A stretch of 64,000 nt of DNA. It comes from Chloroflexota bacterium. Lineage in GTDB: Bacteria; Chloroflexota; Dehalococcoidia; Tepidiformales; Tepidiformaceae. Within the stretch, counting starts at the first letter, position 1; every line of letters begins with the position of its first letter. Shown here in pieces: positions 35,835 through 44,532 of this stretch. A program made the translations under genes and the position numbers. Below the pieces are notes generated by a model. The model had not been told where the DNA came from and ran no database searches. It worked only from the letters and a program-made list of their open reading frames with translations. Where the stretch lies: contig JAPPAK010000001.1 in assembly GCA_026705605.1 (NCBI GenBank), positions 248,001 through 312,000 on the forward strand, read 5' to 3'.

Positions 35835-36695
35835 GTGCAGCCGACCGAGGGGCGCGTGCAGGTGAACGGCGTGGAGCTCGCCTTCTTCGGGCGCGAGGGT
35901 CGCGAACCGACCGTCCTCTTCGCCCACGCGACGGGGTTCCACGCCCGTTGCTGGGACGCCATCGCCGAGCCCCTCGACCAGCGCAGCATCGCCCTCGACC
36001 TGCGCGGCCACGGCCGCAGCGAGAAGCCCGAGCCGCCCTATCCATGGAGCGACGTCGCCGACGATGTCGCTGCCTTCTGCGAGACCCTCGACCTGCGTGG
36101 CGCCATCGGTGTGGGCCACTCGAAGGGTGGCGCCGCTGTCGCCGCCGCAGCCGCCCTTCGACCCGGCACCTTCTCGGCGCTCCTCCTCGTCGACCCCGTC
36201 CTGATGAAACCGTCCCTCTACGAGCGCGAGCCCGCGTTCGAAGCCGAGCACTTCGTGGCCCGCCGGCGCAACGAGTGGTCCTCGCCCGACGAGATGGTCG
36301 CGAGCTTCGCGGGCCGCGACCCGTTCCGTCGCTGGGAGCCCCGCGTCCTCCGCGACTACTGCGAGCACGGCCTCCTCCCCGCGCCCGCTGGCGAGGGCTA
36401 CGTGCTCGCCTGCCCGCCCCTCGTCGAGGCGGCCGTCTACGCCGGCAACCGGAACTGGGACCCGTACCCGCTCCTTCGCGAGCTCGACCTCCCCATCCGC
36501 ATCCTCCGCGCCCCGCCCCCAACCCCCGACCAGCAGTGGAGCATGATGGTCTCCCCCACCTGGCCCGGCCTCGCCGGCGAGCTTCGCAACGCCGAGGAGC
36601 TGGTGCTGGAAGAGAACAGCCACTTCATCCCGATGGAGTCACCGGGGCTGGTGGTCGAGCAGATCCGGGAGCTTGCGGAGCGGGTACGGGCCTAA
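35835..36695 (+). CDS. Alpha/beta-fold hydrolase
   Basis: This 286-residue protein begins at GTG 35835. It has the alpha/beta hydrolase oxyanion region FAHATGFHARCWD, the DLRGHGRSEKP motif, the nucleophile elbow GHSKGG (serine near 97), and the catalytic histidine in ENSHFIPMESP. It could be an esterase, haloalkane-dehalogenase-like or epoxide-hydrolase-like enzyme; the sequence does not decide which. It is probably cytoplasmic, as no signal is present. Its mRNA seems leaderless, with GATAAT six bases upstream. Its stop overlaps the last four bases of the convergent PSP1-domain gene. Confidence 0.9.
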   Translation: MQPTEGRVQVNGVELAFFGREGREPTVLFAHATGFHARCWDAIAEPLDQRSIALDLRGHGRSEKPEPPYPWSDVADDVAAFCETLDLRGAIGVGHSKGGAAVAAAAALRPGTFSALLLVDPVLMKPSLYEREPAFEAEHFVARRRNEWSSPDEMVASFAGRDPFRRWEPRVLRDYCEHGLLPAPAGEGYVLACPPLVEAAVYAGNRNWDPYPLLRELDLPIRILRAPPPTPDQQWSMMVSPTWPGLAGELRNAEELVLEENSHFIPMESPGLVVEQIRELAERVRA

Positions 36696-37966
36696 GAGTC
36701 GCCGGCCGCGGCGTTCCCGCCCCCTCCACTGCCCCCGCGACGCCGTCGCCTTCTGCGGCGTCGGCGCCCGCTGCCCTGCGGCTGGTCGCCGCCGGAGCTG
36801 GCGGCGGGCTGGCCGGAGGACTGCGAGTCGCCCGGTGGCTGGCCCGAGGGTCGGTTGCCGGACGAGCGCCGGAAGACCCGGCCCTTCGGCGCTTCATCGC
36901 CCTGCTGCTGTTGATCCTGCCGGCTGCCGCCGCCCCGGCGGCCCCGTCCGCGGCGACGGGAGGGACGCGAGCGCTCCCGTCCGGGGGCGTCGGCGGACTC
37001 GCGGCCAAGCTCGATGGGGGCGGCCTCGGGCATCGCCGCGACTGGCTGCAGTTCGGGCTCCGGCTCTTCCTCGGGCTCGATCAATCCCTGCGCGATCGCT
37101 TCCTCACGCGTGATGCTGGGCGGTGGCTCCGCGTTGCGTGCCGAAGGATCCCAGCGCACGACCAGCCCGAGGTCGCGGTCGCCAACCTCGATCCGCTGAC
37201 CGCCCACGTTGAGCGTCACCTGGCGGCGCAGGACGTTGATGCCGACGACCTTGCCCTCGCCCGTGGGCGTGCTGCAGCGCTGGCCCATCCGCGGGAGGGT
37301 CTTCTTCATCTCCTTGTACCCCTCCTCCTCGTAGGAGAGGCAGCAGAGCAGGCGGCCGCAGAGGCCGCTGATCTTCTCCGGATTGAGCGGCAGCTCCTGG
37401 TCCTTGGCAAGGCGGATGGAGACCGACGGGAACGTCTCGAGCCAGTTGGAGCAGCACAGCTCCCGCCCGCAGATGCCGTAGCCCCCCGCGAGGCGGGCGC
37501 GGTCGCGCGCGCCGATGCGCCGCACCGAAGCGCGCACGTCCCAGCGCCGCCCTGCCTCCCGCGAGAACTCGCGCTGGCCGCCTGCCCCCTCCCCGCTCAC
37601 GAGGAACGTGAGCCGCTCCCCGTCGAGCGTGAACTCGGCCCGGTCGACGCGCCCCTCCAGCCCCGCCTCCTCGGCGAGCCGGCGCGCTTCGGGTAGCAAC
37701 TCCTCGGCGCGCGCGGCGAGGTCGCTGGCGTGGACGAGGTCATCCTCCGTCGCGAGGCGGAGGATGGGGTGCAGGTTGTCTTCGCCGAGCTCGTTCACGA
37801 CGACCTGCTCGGGGGCGATCACGACGCGCGCGACCTCGGGCCCGCGGCTCGTCTCGACGATGACCGATTCCCCAACTTCCAGGCGCATCCCGGCCGCGTG
37901 GAAGTACTCGATAGGTCCGGCGTTGCGGAAGCGGACTCCGGCGACGTTCTGCCGGGGATCGGTCAT
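36692..37966 (-). CDS. PSP1-domain protein (RicT/YaaT-like) with Arg-rich tail
   Basis: From ATG 37966 the protein is 424 residues. Residues about 1-265 are a PSP1 domain with the cysteine-rich signature GGYGICGRELCCSNWL and ISGLCGRLLCCLSYE, which in Bacillus RicT helps bind Fe-S clusters with RicA and RicF in a complex that affects RNase Y. A long disordered C-terminal half follows, ending in ten or so consecutive arginines and a Gly-rich tail, suggestive of RNA binding. It overlaps the delta-prime gene by four bases, an arrangement also common in Firmicutes (holB-yaaT). The Arg-rich tail is absent in Bacillus RicT. Confidence 0.88.
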   Translation of the reverse strand: MTDPRQNVAGVRFRNAGPIEYFHAAGMRLEVGESVIVETSRGPEVARVVIAPEQVVVNELGEDNLHPILRLATEDDLVHASDLAARAEELLPEARRLAEEAGLEGRVDRAEFTLDGERLTFLVSGEGAGGQREFSREAGRRWDVRASVRRIGARDRARLAGGYGICGRELCCSNWLETFPSVSIRLAKDQELPLNPEKISGLCGRLLCCLSYEEEGYKEMKKTLPRMGQRCSTPTGEGKVVGINVLRRQVTLNVGGQRIEVGDRDLGLVVRWDPSARNAEPPPSITREEAIAQGLIEPEEEPEPELQPVAAMPEAAPIELGRESADAPGRERSRPSRRRGRGRRGGGSRQDQQQQGDEAPKGRVFRRSSGNRPSGQPPGDSQSSGQPAASSGGDQPQGSGRRRRRRRRRRGGSGGGGNAAAGDS

Positions 37967-38988
37967 GATTCGTTCTCGTTTCGGGAGGAGGCGGGGGCGC
38001 CCTCGGCGGCCAGTGTAACCGCGGGGAAGCGCAGGAGCATGAGCTCCAGGGCCATGCGCGCCACCACCTGCGCGTCCAGGTCGCTGCGCGCTTCGGCCAC
38101 CGCCTGCAGCGCCCCGAGGGCGTCGCGGGCCTCGTCCTCGGCCCCGACCTCCTTGCGCAGCCGCTCCTCCCAGAATGTCTCCCACACGTCCAGCTCCGTC
38201 AGAACGAGCTCCCGGTCCCGACGCCAGCGCTCGGCGAGGTCGCCCGCATAGGTCATGCGCTCGGCGGCGCGCGCCCCGGCCAGCTCCGCGCAGCGATCGA
38301 GCAGTCGCCCGCGGTCGTCCATCAGGTCGGGCTGCTCGGCGAACGCGAGCGCGTCCGCGGGGCGCCGCCGCGACTCCGCCGCGGCCCGCGCCGCCAGCTC
38401 CTCCGGGAACCCCCGTTCCCGCAGCCCCTCCGCCACCACCGCATCGGGCACGAGCGCGACGGTCAGGGTCCGGCAGCGGCTGCGAATCGTTTCCAGCAGG
38501 TTCTCTGGCGCCGCGGTGATGAGCGCGATCACGGTTGCCGGTGGGGGTTCCTCCAGCGTCTTCAGCAGCGTGTTCGCGGCCTCGAGGCCCATGCGGTCCG
38601 CCGGTTCGATGATGATGACGCGGAAGCGCCCCTCGAACGGGTAGCGCGAGACCGATTCGATCAGGCCCCGCACCTGGCAGATGCGGATGTCGCGTGAGCC
38701 GGGATGGGGCTGATGCCCGCCGCCGCCCCGGCAGAAGCTGTCGCCGGGCTCCAGGTGGAGCACGTCGGGGTGGTTCCGCTCGGCGATCAGGCGGCAGGCC
38801 CGGCACTCGCAGGGGCGGTCGTCAGGCGCGGGGGCGTCGCAATTCAGCAGGGTCGCAAGCTCCAGTGCGAGCAGCGTCCGGCCCGTTCGGGCCGGTCCCG
38901 AGAAGAGCAGCGCGTGCGGCGGTTCATCCATCGCGGCGATGGCGCGCAGCGCCCGCCGCAGCCCCTCGTGCCCGATGATTTCCGCCAT
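37963..38988 (-). CDS. DNA polymerase III subunit delta-prime-like clamp-loader protein
   Basis: This 341-residue AAA+ protein begins MAEIIGHEGLRRALRAI. The Walker A region reads GPARTGRT (31-38), with Arg replacing the usual Lys, so it probably does not hydrolyse ATP, as is typical of delta-prime. A zinc-binding cluster CECRACRLI follows near 60-67, then the DRMGLEAANTLLKTLEEPP region and the sensor SRC motif (IRSRCRTL). It is a stator subunit of the clamp loader. It is followed by the PSP1 gene with a four-base overlap. An Fe-S or Zn role for the cysteines is inferred from DnaX/HolB homologues. Confidence 0.9.
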   Translation of the reverse strand: MAEIIGHEGLRRALRAIAAMDEPPHALLFSGPARTGRTLLALELATLLNCDAPAPDDRPCECRACRLIAERNHPDVLHLEPGDSFCRGGGGHQPHPGSRDIRICQVRGLIESVSRYPFEGRFRVIIIEPADRMGLEAANTLLKTLEEPPPATVIALITAAPENLLETIRSRCRTLTVALVPDAVVAEGLRERGFPEELAARAAAESRRRPADALAFAEQPDLMDDRGRLLDRCAELAGARAAERMTYAGDLAERWRRDRELVLTELDVWETFWEERLRKEVGAEDEARDALGALQAVAEARSDLDAQVVARMALELMLLRFPAVTLAAEGAPASSRNENES

Positions 38989-39060
38989 CGAGCCAGCTTA
39001 CCAGCGGGGCTGGCCCCTCCCGCGTCTGCAAGGCACGCCTTTGCTATTATCCAACTCGCT

Positions 39061-39864
39061 ATGTCTAGCACCGTCGACGCTACGGATCCCGAAGTGATCG
39101 CCGGGGACGAGACCCCCGGCGAGAGCGACCTTGCCGTCGACGATGTAGTCGCCCGCTTCCGCGAGGACGTCCGCGCCGGAATGCACTGGTTCGAGGCCCT
39201 GCTCGACGCGATCGGGCGCTGGCGAGCCCCCGGCGAAACCCGTAGCGGTCGCCGCTACGACTACCTCATCGCGGGCGAAGCTTTCGACTGGCTCCTCCTC
39301 GCCGAACGCCTGCTCGACGAGATTCCCGAGCTGGCTCCGGCGAGCGAGGTGGAAGCGCTCCTCTTCACCGGCCGCTGGCCCATCGACCTCGACGACGACG
39401 AGTTCGCGGCCCGCCTTGGCGCGGCCAAGTACAGCGCCCACCTCAACTACACCTACGGCGTGCTCGTCGAAACGGCGTTGCAGCTCAGCGTCGAGGAAGA
39501 GGTCCACAAGGAGAACCACGCCAGCCCCTGGGGCGACGACCTGCGCGCCCACGAGAGCATGTTCCAGCGCGTCTACGGCGCCGACCGCGAACACCTGCGC
39601 GCCGCCTACTACGAGGACACCGGCACGATGCTCCAGGAGGACCTCTCCCTGCGAGAGTGGGAGACCTTCGTCTACTGGCTCTTCAAGCAGCGCCTCAAGC
39701 GCCAGGACAAGGCCCGCGTCGCCAGCGACACGCGCAAGGGACTGGCGCAGCTCTCCCGCATGGAGCTGGCCGTCAGCGAGCGTCGCCACGGCTTCCGCCT
39801 CAGCGAGGACGAGTTCAGCGAGCGCTACGTGCCCAGGACCGGCCAGTCGAGGCGCGCGGTTTGA
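39061..39864 (+). CDS. Hypothetical soluble protein (267 aa)
   Basis: I do not recognise a named family. From ATG 39061 the 267-residue protein is acidic and mostly helical, with segments such as FREDVRAGMHWFEALLDAIG, YDYLIAGEAFDWLLLAERLL and LREWETFVYWLFKQRLKRQD. No signal or membrane helix is present. A TATTAT -10-like hexamer lies ten bases before the start and no Shine-Dalgarno is seen. Its stop overlaps the TTG start of the next gene by four bases, so the two are translationally coupled. Similar proteins occur in Chloroflexota as far as I can recall, but no function is known to me. Confidence 0.7.
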   Translation: MSSTVDATDPEVIAGDETPGESDLAVDDVVARFREDVRAGMHWFEALLDAIGRWRAPGETRSGRRYDYLIAGEAFDWLLLAERLLDEIPELAPASEVEALLFTGRWPIDLDDDEFAARLGAAKYSAHLNYTYGVLVETALQLSVEEEVHKENHASPWGDDLRAHESMFQRVYGADREHLRAAYYEDTGTMLQEDLSLREWETFVYWLFKQRLKRQDKARVASDTRKGLAQLSRMELAVSERRHGFRLSEDEFSERYVPRTGQSRRAV

Positions 39865-40238
39865 CCGAGGCTCGCGCGTTCCGTACCTTCCGTTTCGCCT
39901 TGGGTACCTCTTTCTGGCAGCGAACCCTTGTCGTGGCAGGCCTGCTCGCGCTGGTCGGCGTGCTCGCCCTCGGAAGCGCGACCCCCGGTCTTGCGGCGCA
40001 CTCGCCCGCGCCCGGAAACGCCGCCTCCGCCGGCAACGCCTCCCAGGCGCCCGCAACCCCCACAACCACGAACGCCCCCGCGCAGGAGGGCGAAGAAGAA
40101 CCGGCAGAGGCCGACCCCCAGTACGCCGAGCGCGATACGAGCACCGACAACACGTGGATCATCCTCGCGGTCGTGATGATGATCGTCCTCACCGTGCTCG
40201 GGTTTGCGCTGGCTGGATTGGGCCTCAGCGCCGAGTAG
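39861..40238 (+). CDS. Two-helix membrane protein with Pro/Ala-rich linker (125 aa)
   Basis: Starting at TTG 39861 (overlapping the previous stop as TTGA) the protein is 125 residues. A first membrane helix is at about 24-45 (LVVAGLLALVGVLALGSATPG), followed by an extracytoplasmic linker of low complexity (Ala, Pro, Thr, Glu) and a C-terminal helix at 97-120 (WIILAVVMMIVLTVLGFALAG). The first helix could also be a cleaved signal peptide ending at GLAA. GTG 39932 is an alternative start but would lose the basic lead. Function is unknown; translational coupling suggests partnership with the 267-residue protein. Confidence 0.6.
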   Translation: MTEARAFRTFRFALGTSFWQRTLVVAGLLALVGVLALGSATPGLAAHSPAPGNAASAGNASQAPATPTTTNAPAQEGEEEPAEADPQYAERDTSTDNTWIILAVVMMIVLTVLGFALAGLGLSAE

Positions 40239-40258
40239 GCGCCCCTTCTCCGTCTCGG

Positions 40259-41995
40259 CTACTCGTCCCCGTGGAGCGATTCGCCCCGGTGCAGTCGTGC
40301 CGCGATGTCGAACGTCTGCAGGCGCGAACGCACCGTCGGTGAGTGGGCGGTGAGGAAGCGCGCGACGCCTGTCAGGATGTGGTCACCCTCCGGCTGCCCG
40401 GCGAAGTGCTGGTACTGGCGCACCCCGGCCTCGTAGATCTGGAACTCGTGGAAGCCCGAGTCCTCCCGTAGCAGCGCCTGCCCCAGCACCTCGACCACCT
40501 GCTCGCGCCAGCCCGCGCCGAGCAGGTCCGCGACGATCCGGGCCGTCTCGTCGACCTGGCCCTGCACGTCGAAGGCGGGCAGGAGGGCATCCGGCAGGAC
40601 GGGATCGCCCGAAAGGGCGGGATGAGGCTGCTTGGGCACATTCAGGAACCGCTCCAGGTACACCGACATCGCTCCGTCGAAGATGCCCCGCGCGAGCAGC
40701 TTCGAGGGCGAGCGCCGCATCGCCTGGTCGACCGCGTTCGCGTAGGTGAAGGAGTGGTGCACCGTGTCCCAGTCCCCGAACTCGTTGGACACATGGAAGT
40801 GCACGGCGCGCCGGGCGGCCGCGTATGCCACCGTCGCGGAAAGCTCCTCCAGCGGCACGCCCTCGCGCACCAGCGCCAGCATGCGTTCCAGCGTCGCGTC
40901 CGGCTCGCCGTCGAGGATCTGGTCGGCGAGGTCGCGATGACCGCGCCAGTCGCGCTGCCGCCCGTCGCCGGCTGCGATCGCGTCGTCGAGCTGGCCGTGC
41001 ACGTCCTCGAGCAGCGCCGCCAGGTCGACGGGATGCCGCCAGCTTGAGCTTTCCTCCATGCGTCGCGCGCCCGTGAGCCCCGGCACGATGGAGGGAAGGA
41101 CCTCTTCCGCGTGCTCCCAGCCGATGTGGTCCACCAGCTCGAACGCCTTGTTGGCGAAGTCGAGCGTGTGGCCCGTATCGAGGAAGAGGTGGTCGGTGCA
41201 GGCCGCGAACACCATCTCGGCGATGGCGTCCCGCGGCAGGTCGAGGTGGATGGCTGAACGGAGCGTGCGCTCCGCCGCCTGCGTCGAGCGCGTCTCCACG
41301 AACCGCCGGAACCACTCCAGGTAGCGGTCCGGGTCGCGCAGCTCCGTCTCCAGCGGTGCGAGGTCGAAGTTCGGCGGCTGGTTCGCCGTCGAACGCCCCA
41401 CATGGACGACCCCGTGGAAGGTGGCGACGGGCCGGTCCTCCTCCTGGAGCACGGGCAGGACGTTCGCCATCGCCGTCAGGATCGAGAGCCCCGTGCTCCA
41501 GCCGCTTGCGCGATTCCGCACCCCGAAGAGCGCCGCCGCCCGCAGCACGTCGTTCGTCGCCCCGAGCTCGTTCAACCCGATCACGCTCTTCGCCAGCACG
41601 AGCGAGAGCTGCCCCTCCAGCCCCTCTCGCAGCTTCGTCTCCCAGTGGCTGCGCCGGTCCGACTCGATCGGGCTCGGGTCCACGAACACGTCGCCGTCGT
41701 GAGTCTCGATGCGGAAGGCGGGCACGTCGTCGGCGAACGGGTCGAGCGTGCAGCCACCGGAGAGGTCGAACTTGGCGTGGTGCCAGTGGCAGGTCAGGAT
41801 GCCGTCGCGTACGGCGCCCCGGCGCAGCGGGAAGCCCATGTGGGGACAGCGGTTGTCGAGGGCGTACAGCCGCCCCTCGTCGTGGACGATGAGGATGGTG
41901 CGGCCCTCGGCCGAGATGACCTTCATCCCCTCGTGCTCGATCTCCTCGAGCGACCCCGCGCGGACGAGCGTCCCCTGCTCCGAAATGGTGGTCAT
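40259..41995 (-). CDS. Rieske [2Fe-2S] protein fused to a large helical domain (578 aa)
   Basis: From ATG 41995, preceded by GGGAGGTG, residues 8-110 form a Rieske domain with ligands C50-P-H52 and C69-H-W-H72. The remaining 460 residues are a His-rich, mostly helical domain that I cannot name. It has repeated His-bearing helices such as FHGVVHVGRST, RSAIHLDLPRDAIAEM, CTDHLFLDTGHTLDFANKAF, VHFHVSNEFGDWDTVHHSF and YEAGVRQYQHF. The layout suggests an oxygenase or oxidase in which the Rieske centre feeds electrons to a metal or substrate site in the helical part. It is not the usual Rieske/StAR-like catalytic domain of ring-hydroxylating enzymes. It stands alone, divergent from the toxin-antitoxin pair. 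A CATACT -10-like box lies upstream. Confidence 0.82.
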   Translation of the reverse strand: MTTISEQGTLVRAGSLEEIEHEGMKVISAEGRTILIVHDEGRLYALDNRCPHMGFPLRRGAVRDGILTCHWHHAKFDLSGGCTLDPFADDVPAFRIETHDGDVFVDPSPIESDRRSHWETKLREGLEGQLSLVLAKSVIGLNELGATNDVLRAAALFGVRNRASGWSTGLSILTAMANVLPVLQEEDRPVATFHGVVHVGRSTANQPPNFDLAPLETELRDPDRYLEWFRRFVETRSTQAAERTLRSAIHLDLPRDAIAEMVFAACTDHLFLDTGHTLDFANKAFELVDHIGWEHAEEVLPSIVPGLTGARRMEESSSWRHPVDLAALLEDVHGQLDDAIAAGDGRQRDWRGHRDLADQILDGEPDATLERMLALVREGVPLEELSATVAYAAARRAVHFHVSNEFGDWDTVHHSFTYANAVDQAMRRSPSKLLARGIFDGAMSVYLERFLNVPKQPHPALSGDPVLPDALLPAFDVQGQVDETARIVADLLGAGWREQVVEVLGQALLREDSGFHEFQIYEAGVRQYQHFAGQPEGDHILTGVARFLTAHSPTVRSRLQTFDIAARLHRGESLHGDE

Positions 41996-42097
41996 GGCCG
42001 CACCTCCCGCGGGTGTGCCTCCAGTATGCGCTGTCCGCACAGGCGCTGCCGCTGCTCCTGTGCAATCATGGCAGGGGACGCAGCAGGGAGAGCGACC

Positions 42098-42325
42098 GTG
42101 ATCAGGACCATCCGGGCCAGGTATTCGAATGGCAAGCTTGAGCCGTTGGAGCCGCTCGCGCTGGAGGAGGGGGAGGAGATCGAGGTGACGCTGAGTGAGC
42201 AGGTTCACGAGAGCGAAGAGGCGGAGGATGCTGCCCTTCGAAGGGCGATCGAGGAAGGACTGACGACCGAGCGGGTCGACAAGCAGGAAGTGCTCGACAT
42301 GCTGCGAAACCCGGATGGAGGTTGA
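42098..42325 (+). CDS. AF2212/DUF104-type antitoxin
   Basis: From GTG 42098 the protein is 75 residues. The N-terminal segment IRTIRARYSNGKLEPLEPLA followed by EEGEEIEVTL is the typical DUF104/AF2212-like antitoxin fold, and the acidic C-terminal half would bind the toxin. AGGGAGAG lies about five bases upstream. ATG 42068 is an in-frame alternative giving ten more residues. It overlaps the downstream RelE-type gene by 11 bases, the usual arrangement for a type II toxin-antitoxin module. It probably autoregulates, although DUF104 proteins lack a classic DNA-binding motif. Confidence 0.85.
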   Translation: MIRTIRARYSNGKLEPLEPLALEEGEEIEVTLSEQVHESEEAEDAALRRAIEEGLTTERVDKQEVLDMLRNPDGG

Positions 42326-42581
42326 GTTCACCTCCAGCTTCACGCGGGACCTCAGGCGACTGCGGAACGCGGAGTTGCGAGGCCGGGTGGAGCGCATCAT
42401 CGAAGAGATGGAGCGCGCCCCAGAGATTAATGCGGTCGCCGGGGTGGCCAGGCTCAAGGGGCCAGGCCAGTTCTACCGAGTCCGGGTGGGTGATTACCGA
42501 ATTGCCCTCTCTGTGGAGGGTGGCGCAGCTGTCGTGACGCGCTTCCTGCACCGGCGGGACATCTACCGGTACTTCCCCTGA
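42315..42581 (+). CDS. RelE/ParE-family toxin
   Basis: This 88-residue basic protein starts at ATG 42315 inside the end of the antitoxin gene. It has the RelE/ParE superfamily pattern: FTSSFTRDLRRL at the N-terminus, a helical hairpin (RGRVERIIEEMERAP), and the C-terminal core GQFYRVRVGDYRIALSVEGG then FLHRRDIYRYF. The arginine and tyrosine positions resemble active mRNA interferases such as RelE. It would cleave mRNA on the ribosome or, if ParE-like, inhibit gyrase. Length is normal and no lesion is visible, so the module is probably functional. Confidence 0.9.
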   Translation: MEVEFTSSFTRDLRRLRNAELRGRVERIIEEMERAPEINAVAGVARLKGPGQFYRVRVGDYRIALSVEGGAAVVTRFLHRRDIYRYFP

Positions 42582-42584
42582 AGG

Positions 42585-43745
42585 CTAGTTGCCCCCTTGC
42601 TCTCCCACCGGCACGAATAGCGCCAGGCTCGCCGTGAACCCGTGAACGAAGGGCGTGCCGCCCACGGGCCCGATCTCGCCGTTGCAGAACAGACCAGCGA
42701 TGGGCACCGAACCGAGCCGGTCCGCTACCGCGGCCGCGTCGTGGTCGGGCTCGCCGAACATCCCCTGGCCGCGCCCGTTGCAGGCGCACAGCAGCCCTCC
42801 GGCCGCCTCCCCCGCCATCGCCTCGCGGGCCCGGTCCAGGAGGGCGTTCAGCTCTTCCGTGGCCGCCTCCGCGTCTCGAAGCTGGAACTGCAGCGTCTGG
42901 CCCACCCGCACGTAGTCGTTGATGGCGATCGCTCCCCGCTCCCGGTCGACGCCGAGCAGGTTGCGAATGAGGAAGTCGCCGCGCCCGAGGTCGTCCGCGT
43001 ATTCGTCCATCGCGAGCCCCGCCAGCAGGTTGCGTCCCGCCCGCTCCTGGACGTCCGCCGGCAGGTCCCGGAGCGTCTCCATGAGCACGTCGAGCGCGGG
43101 CCGGCCGCCGATGCCGACGACGACGTTCCGCTCCGCCTCCGTGATCGTCCACGACTCGCCGATCGGCGCCGCCCCCTGCGAAACGACGGGATGAATCGTC
43201 CAGCCGCCGCCTACTGCCAGCAGCAGCGCGCCCCCCGGAGCGAGGTTGCCGCCTTCGAACAGGTAGGCGCTGCGCCCGCCGGGAAAGGCGGAGGCCATCC
43301 CCCCGAGGATGGGCGTCCCCGGATACGCCTCGGCCAGCGCCGCCACCAGCGTCTCCGTGTTGATGCTGAAGGGGTCGGAGAGGAGCACCCAGGCGTTCAC
43401 CTCGTCCGGCGGGAGGAGGCGCTCCGCCAACGGCGTCTCGGCGTCGAGGTCCTCCTGGCTGACGCGCTTCAGGGTCAGGTCGGCGCCCGGCAGGGCGAGC
43501 GACATGACCGTGATTCCCGGTCGTCCTTCTATCTCGCGGCCCGTCGTGATGACCGCCTGCCCCGAGCACCCCAGCAGGAGGCGCGGCCCCAGCCGCTCGT
43601 GGATCGCCCCCACGATCTCCGGGTAGCGCTCCGAGTGGTGGTAGCTGGCGAACAGGAAGACCACGTCGGAGTCCGAGCGCACGCCCTGAAGGGCCTGGTC
43701 GACTGCGACCTGCCAATCGGCCGAGGTGCTCGCTCCCGTATCCAT
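42585..43745 (-). CDS. FIST signal-transduction domain protein
   Basis: From ATG 43745, with a very strong AGGGGAGGGG site, the protein is 386 residues. It contains an N-terminal FIST domain (about 10-210, with SDVVFLFASYHHSERYPEIV, LLGCSGQAVITTGREIEG and PILGGMASAFPGGRSAYLFE) and a C-terminal FIST_C domain (about 220-365, ending LCACNGRGQGMFGEPDHD and AGLFCNGEIGPVGGTPFVHG). FIST domains are cytoplasmic sensors, proposed to bind small ligands such as amino acids. No histidine kinase or other output domain is attached. The frame is open to 43883 but would overlap the divergent nitroreductase gene. Confidence 0.93.
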   Translation of the reverse strand: MDTGASTSADWQVAVDQALQGVRSDSDVVFLFASYHHSERYPEIVGAIHERLGPRLLLGCSGQAVITTGREIEGRPGITVMSLALPGADLTLKRVSQEDLDAETPLAERLLPPDEVNAWVLLSDPFSINTETLVAALAEAYPGTPILGGMASAFPGGRSAYLFEGGNLAPGGALLLAVGGGWTIHPVVSQGAAPIGESWTITEAERNVVVGIGGRPALDVLMETLRDLPADVQERAGRNLLAGLAMDEYADDLGRGDFLIRNLLGVDRERGAIAINDYVRVGQTLQFQLRDAEAATEELNALLDRAREAMAGEAAGGLLCACNGRGQGMFGEPDHDAAAVADRLGSVPIAGLFCNGEIGPVGGTPFVHGFTASLALFVPVGEQGGN

Positions 43746-43845
43746 GTCCCCTCCCCTGCCCGCCGCATGGTACGGGACGCACACGGCGGCGGGGGCGTCG
43801 GGAGCAGAAGGGGTGGGCCGGTAGAATTCCGCGCGGGAGGCGCTC

Positions 43846-44532
43846 ATGGCGGCTGACGGCGACCCCGGTCTCTTCGAATCCATCTACTCAATGCGGGCGC
43901 TCCGGCGCTTCCGCCCCGACCCTATCCCCGACGATGTGCTGTTCCAGCTCTTCGACGCGGCCATTCGCGCCCCCTCCGGCCAGAATGCCCAGGACTGGCG
44001 CTTCATCGTCATCACCGACCCCGATGTGAAAGCGAAGATGCAGGGCTGGGCCGAGATCGGCTGGAGCCGCTACCAACCCGAGTTCTCCGCCCACCCGGAG
44101 AAGATCGACGACCTCCCGCGCACCCAGCGGCTCACCCTCCGCAGCGTCCAGCACCTCGTCGAGAACCTGCACGAGGCGCCCGCCATCATTGCCGTGCTCG
44201 GGCTGAAGGGGCGGCACTCGACGCCCGGCGGGAGCACGTTTCCGGCGGTCCAGAACCTCATGCTCTCGGCGCGGGCGCTGGGGCTCGGATGCTCCGTGTT
44301 CAACCTGCCCATGCGCGGCGGGGACGAACTGCTGGAGTTGCTCGAAATCCCCGAGAACAACCAGCTCTACTGCCTTCTCCCCATCGGCTACCCGACGGAT
44401 CGGTTCGGTCCGGTGAACCGCAAGCCCGTGAAGGCGGTGGTCTACCGCGAGCGCTTCGGGGAGAGGTGGCCGTTCGCCGAGGAGCAGCCGGATAAGGGCT
44501 GGCAGGCCCGCTGGCTGGGAGGAGACGTATGA
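43846..44532 (+). CDS. Nitroreductase-family FMN oxidoreductase
   Basis: This 228-residue protein has the nitroreductase fold signatures: YSMRALRRFRPDPIPDD at the N-terminus (FMN phosphate binding), AAIRAPSGQNAQDWRFIVI, and the C-terminal LSARALGLGCSVFNLP then IPENNQLYCLLPIGYP. It would bind FMN as a dimer and reduce nitro compounds, quinones or unsaturated carbonyls with NAD(P)H. TAGAAT at 43822-43827 and a GGGAGG site precede the ATG. It overlaps the DUF429-like gene by four bases, starting a three-gene operon with that gene and a BKACE enzyme. Confidence 0.93.
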   Translation: MAADGDPGLFESIYSMRALRRFRPDPIPDDVLFQLFDAAIRAPSGQNAQDWRFIVITDPDVKAKMQGWAEIGWSRYQPEFSAHPEKIDDLPRTQRLTLRSVQHLVENLHEAPAIIAVLGLKGRHSTPGGSTFPAVQNLMLSARALGLGCSVFNLPMRGGDELLELLEIPENNQLYCLLPIGYPTDRFGPVNRKPVKAVVYRERFGERWPFAEEQPDKGWQARWLGGDV

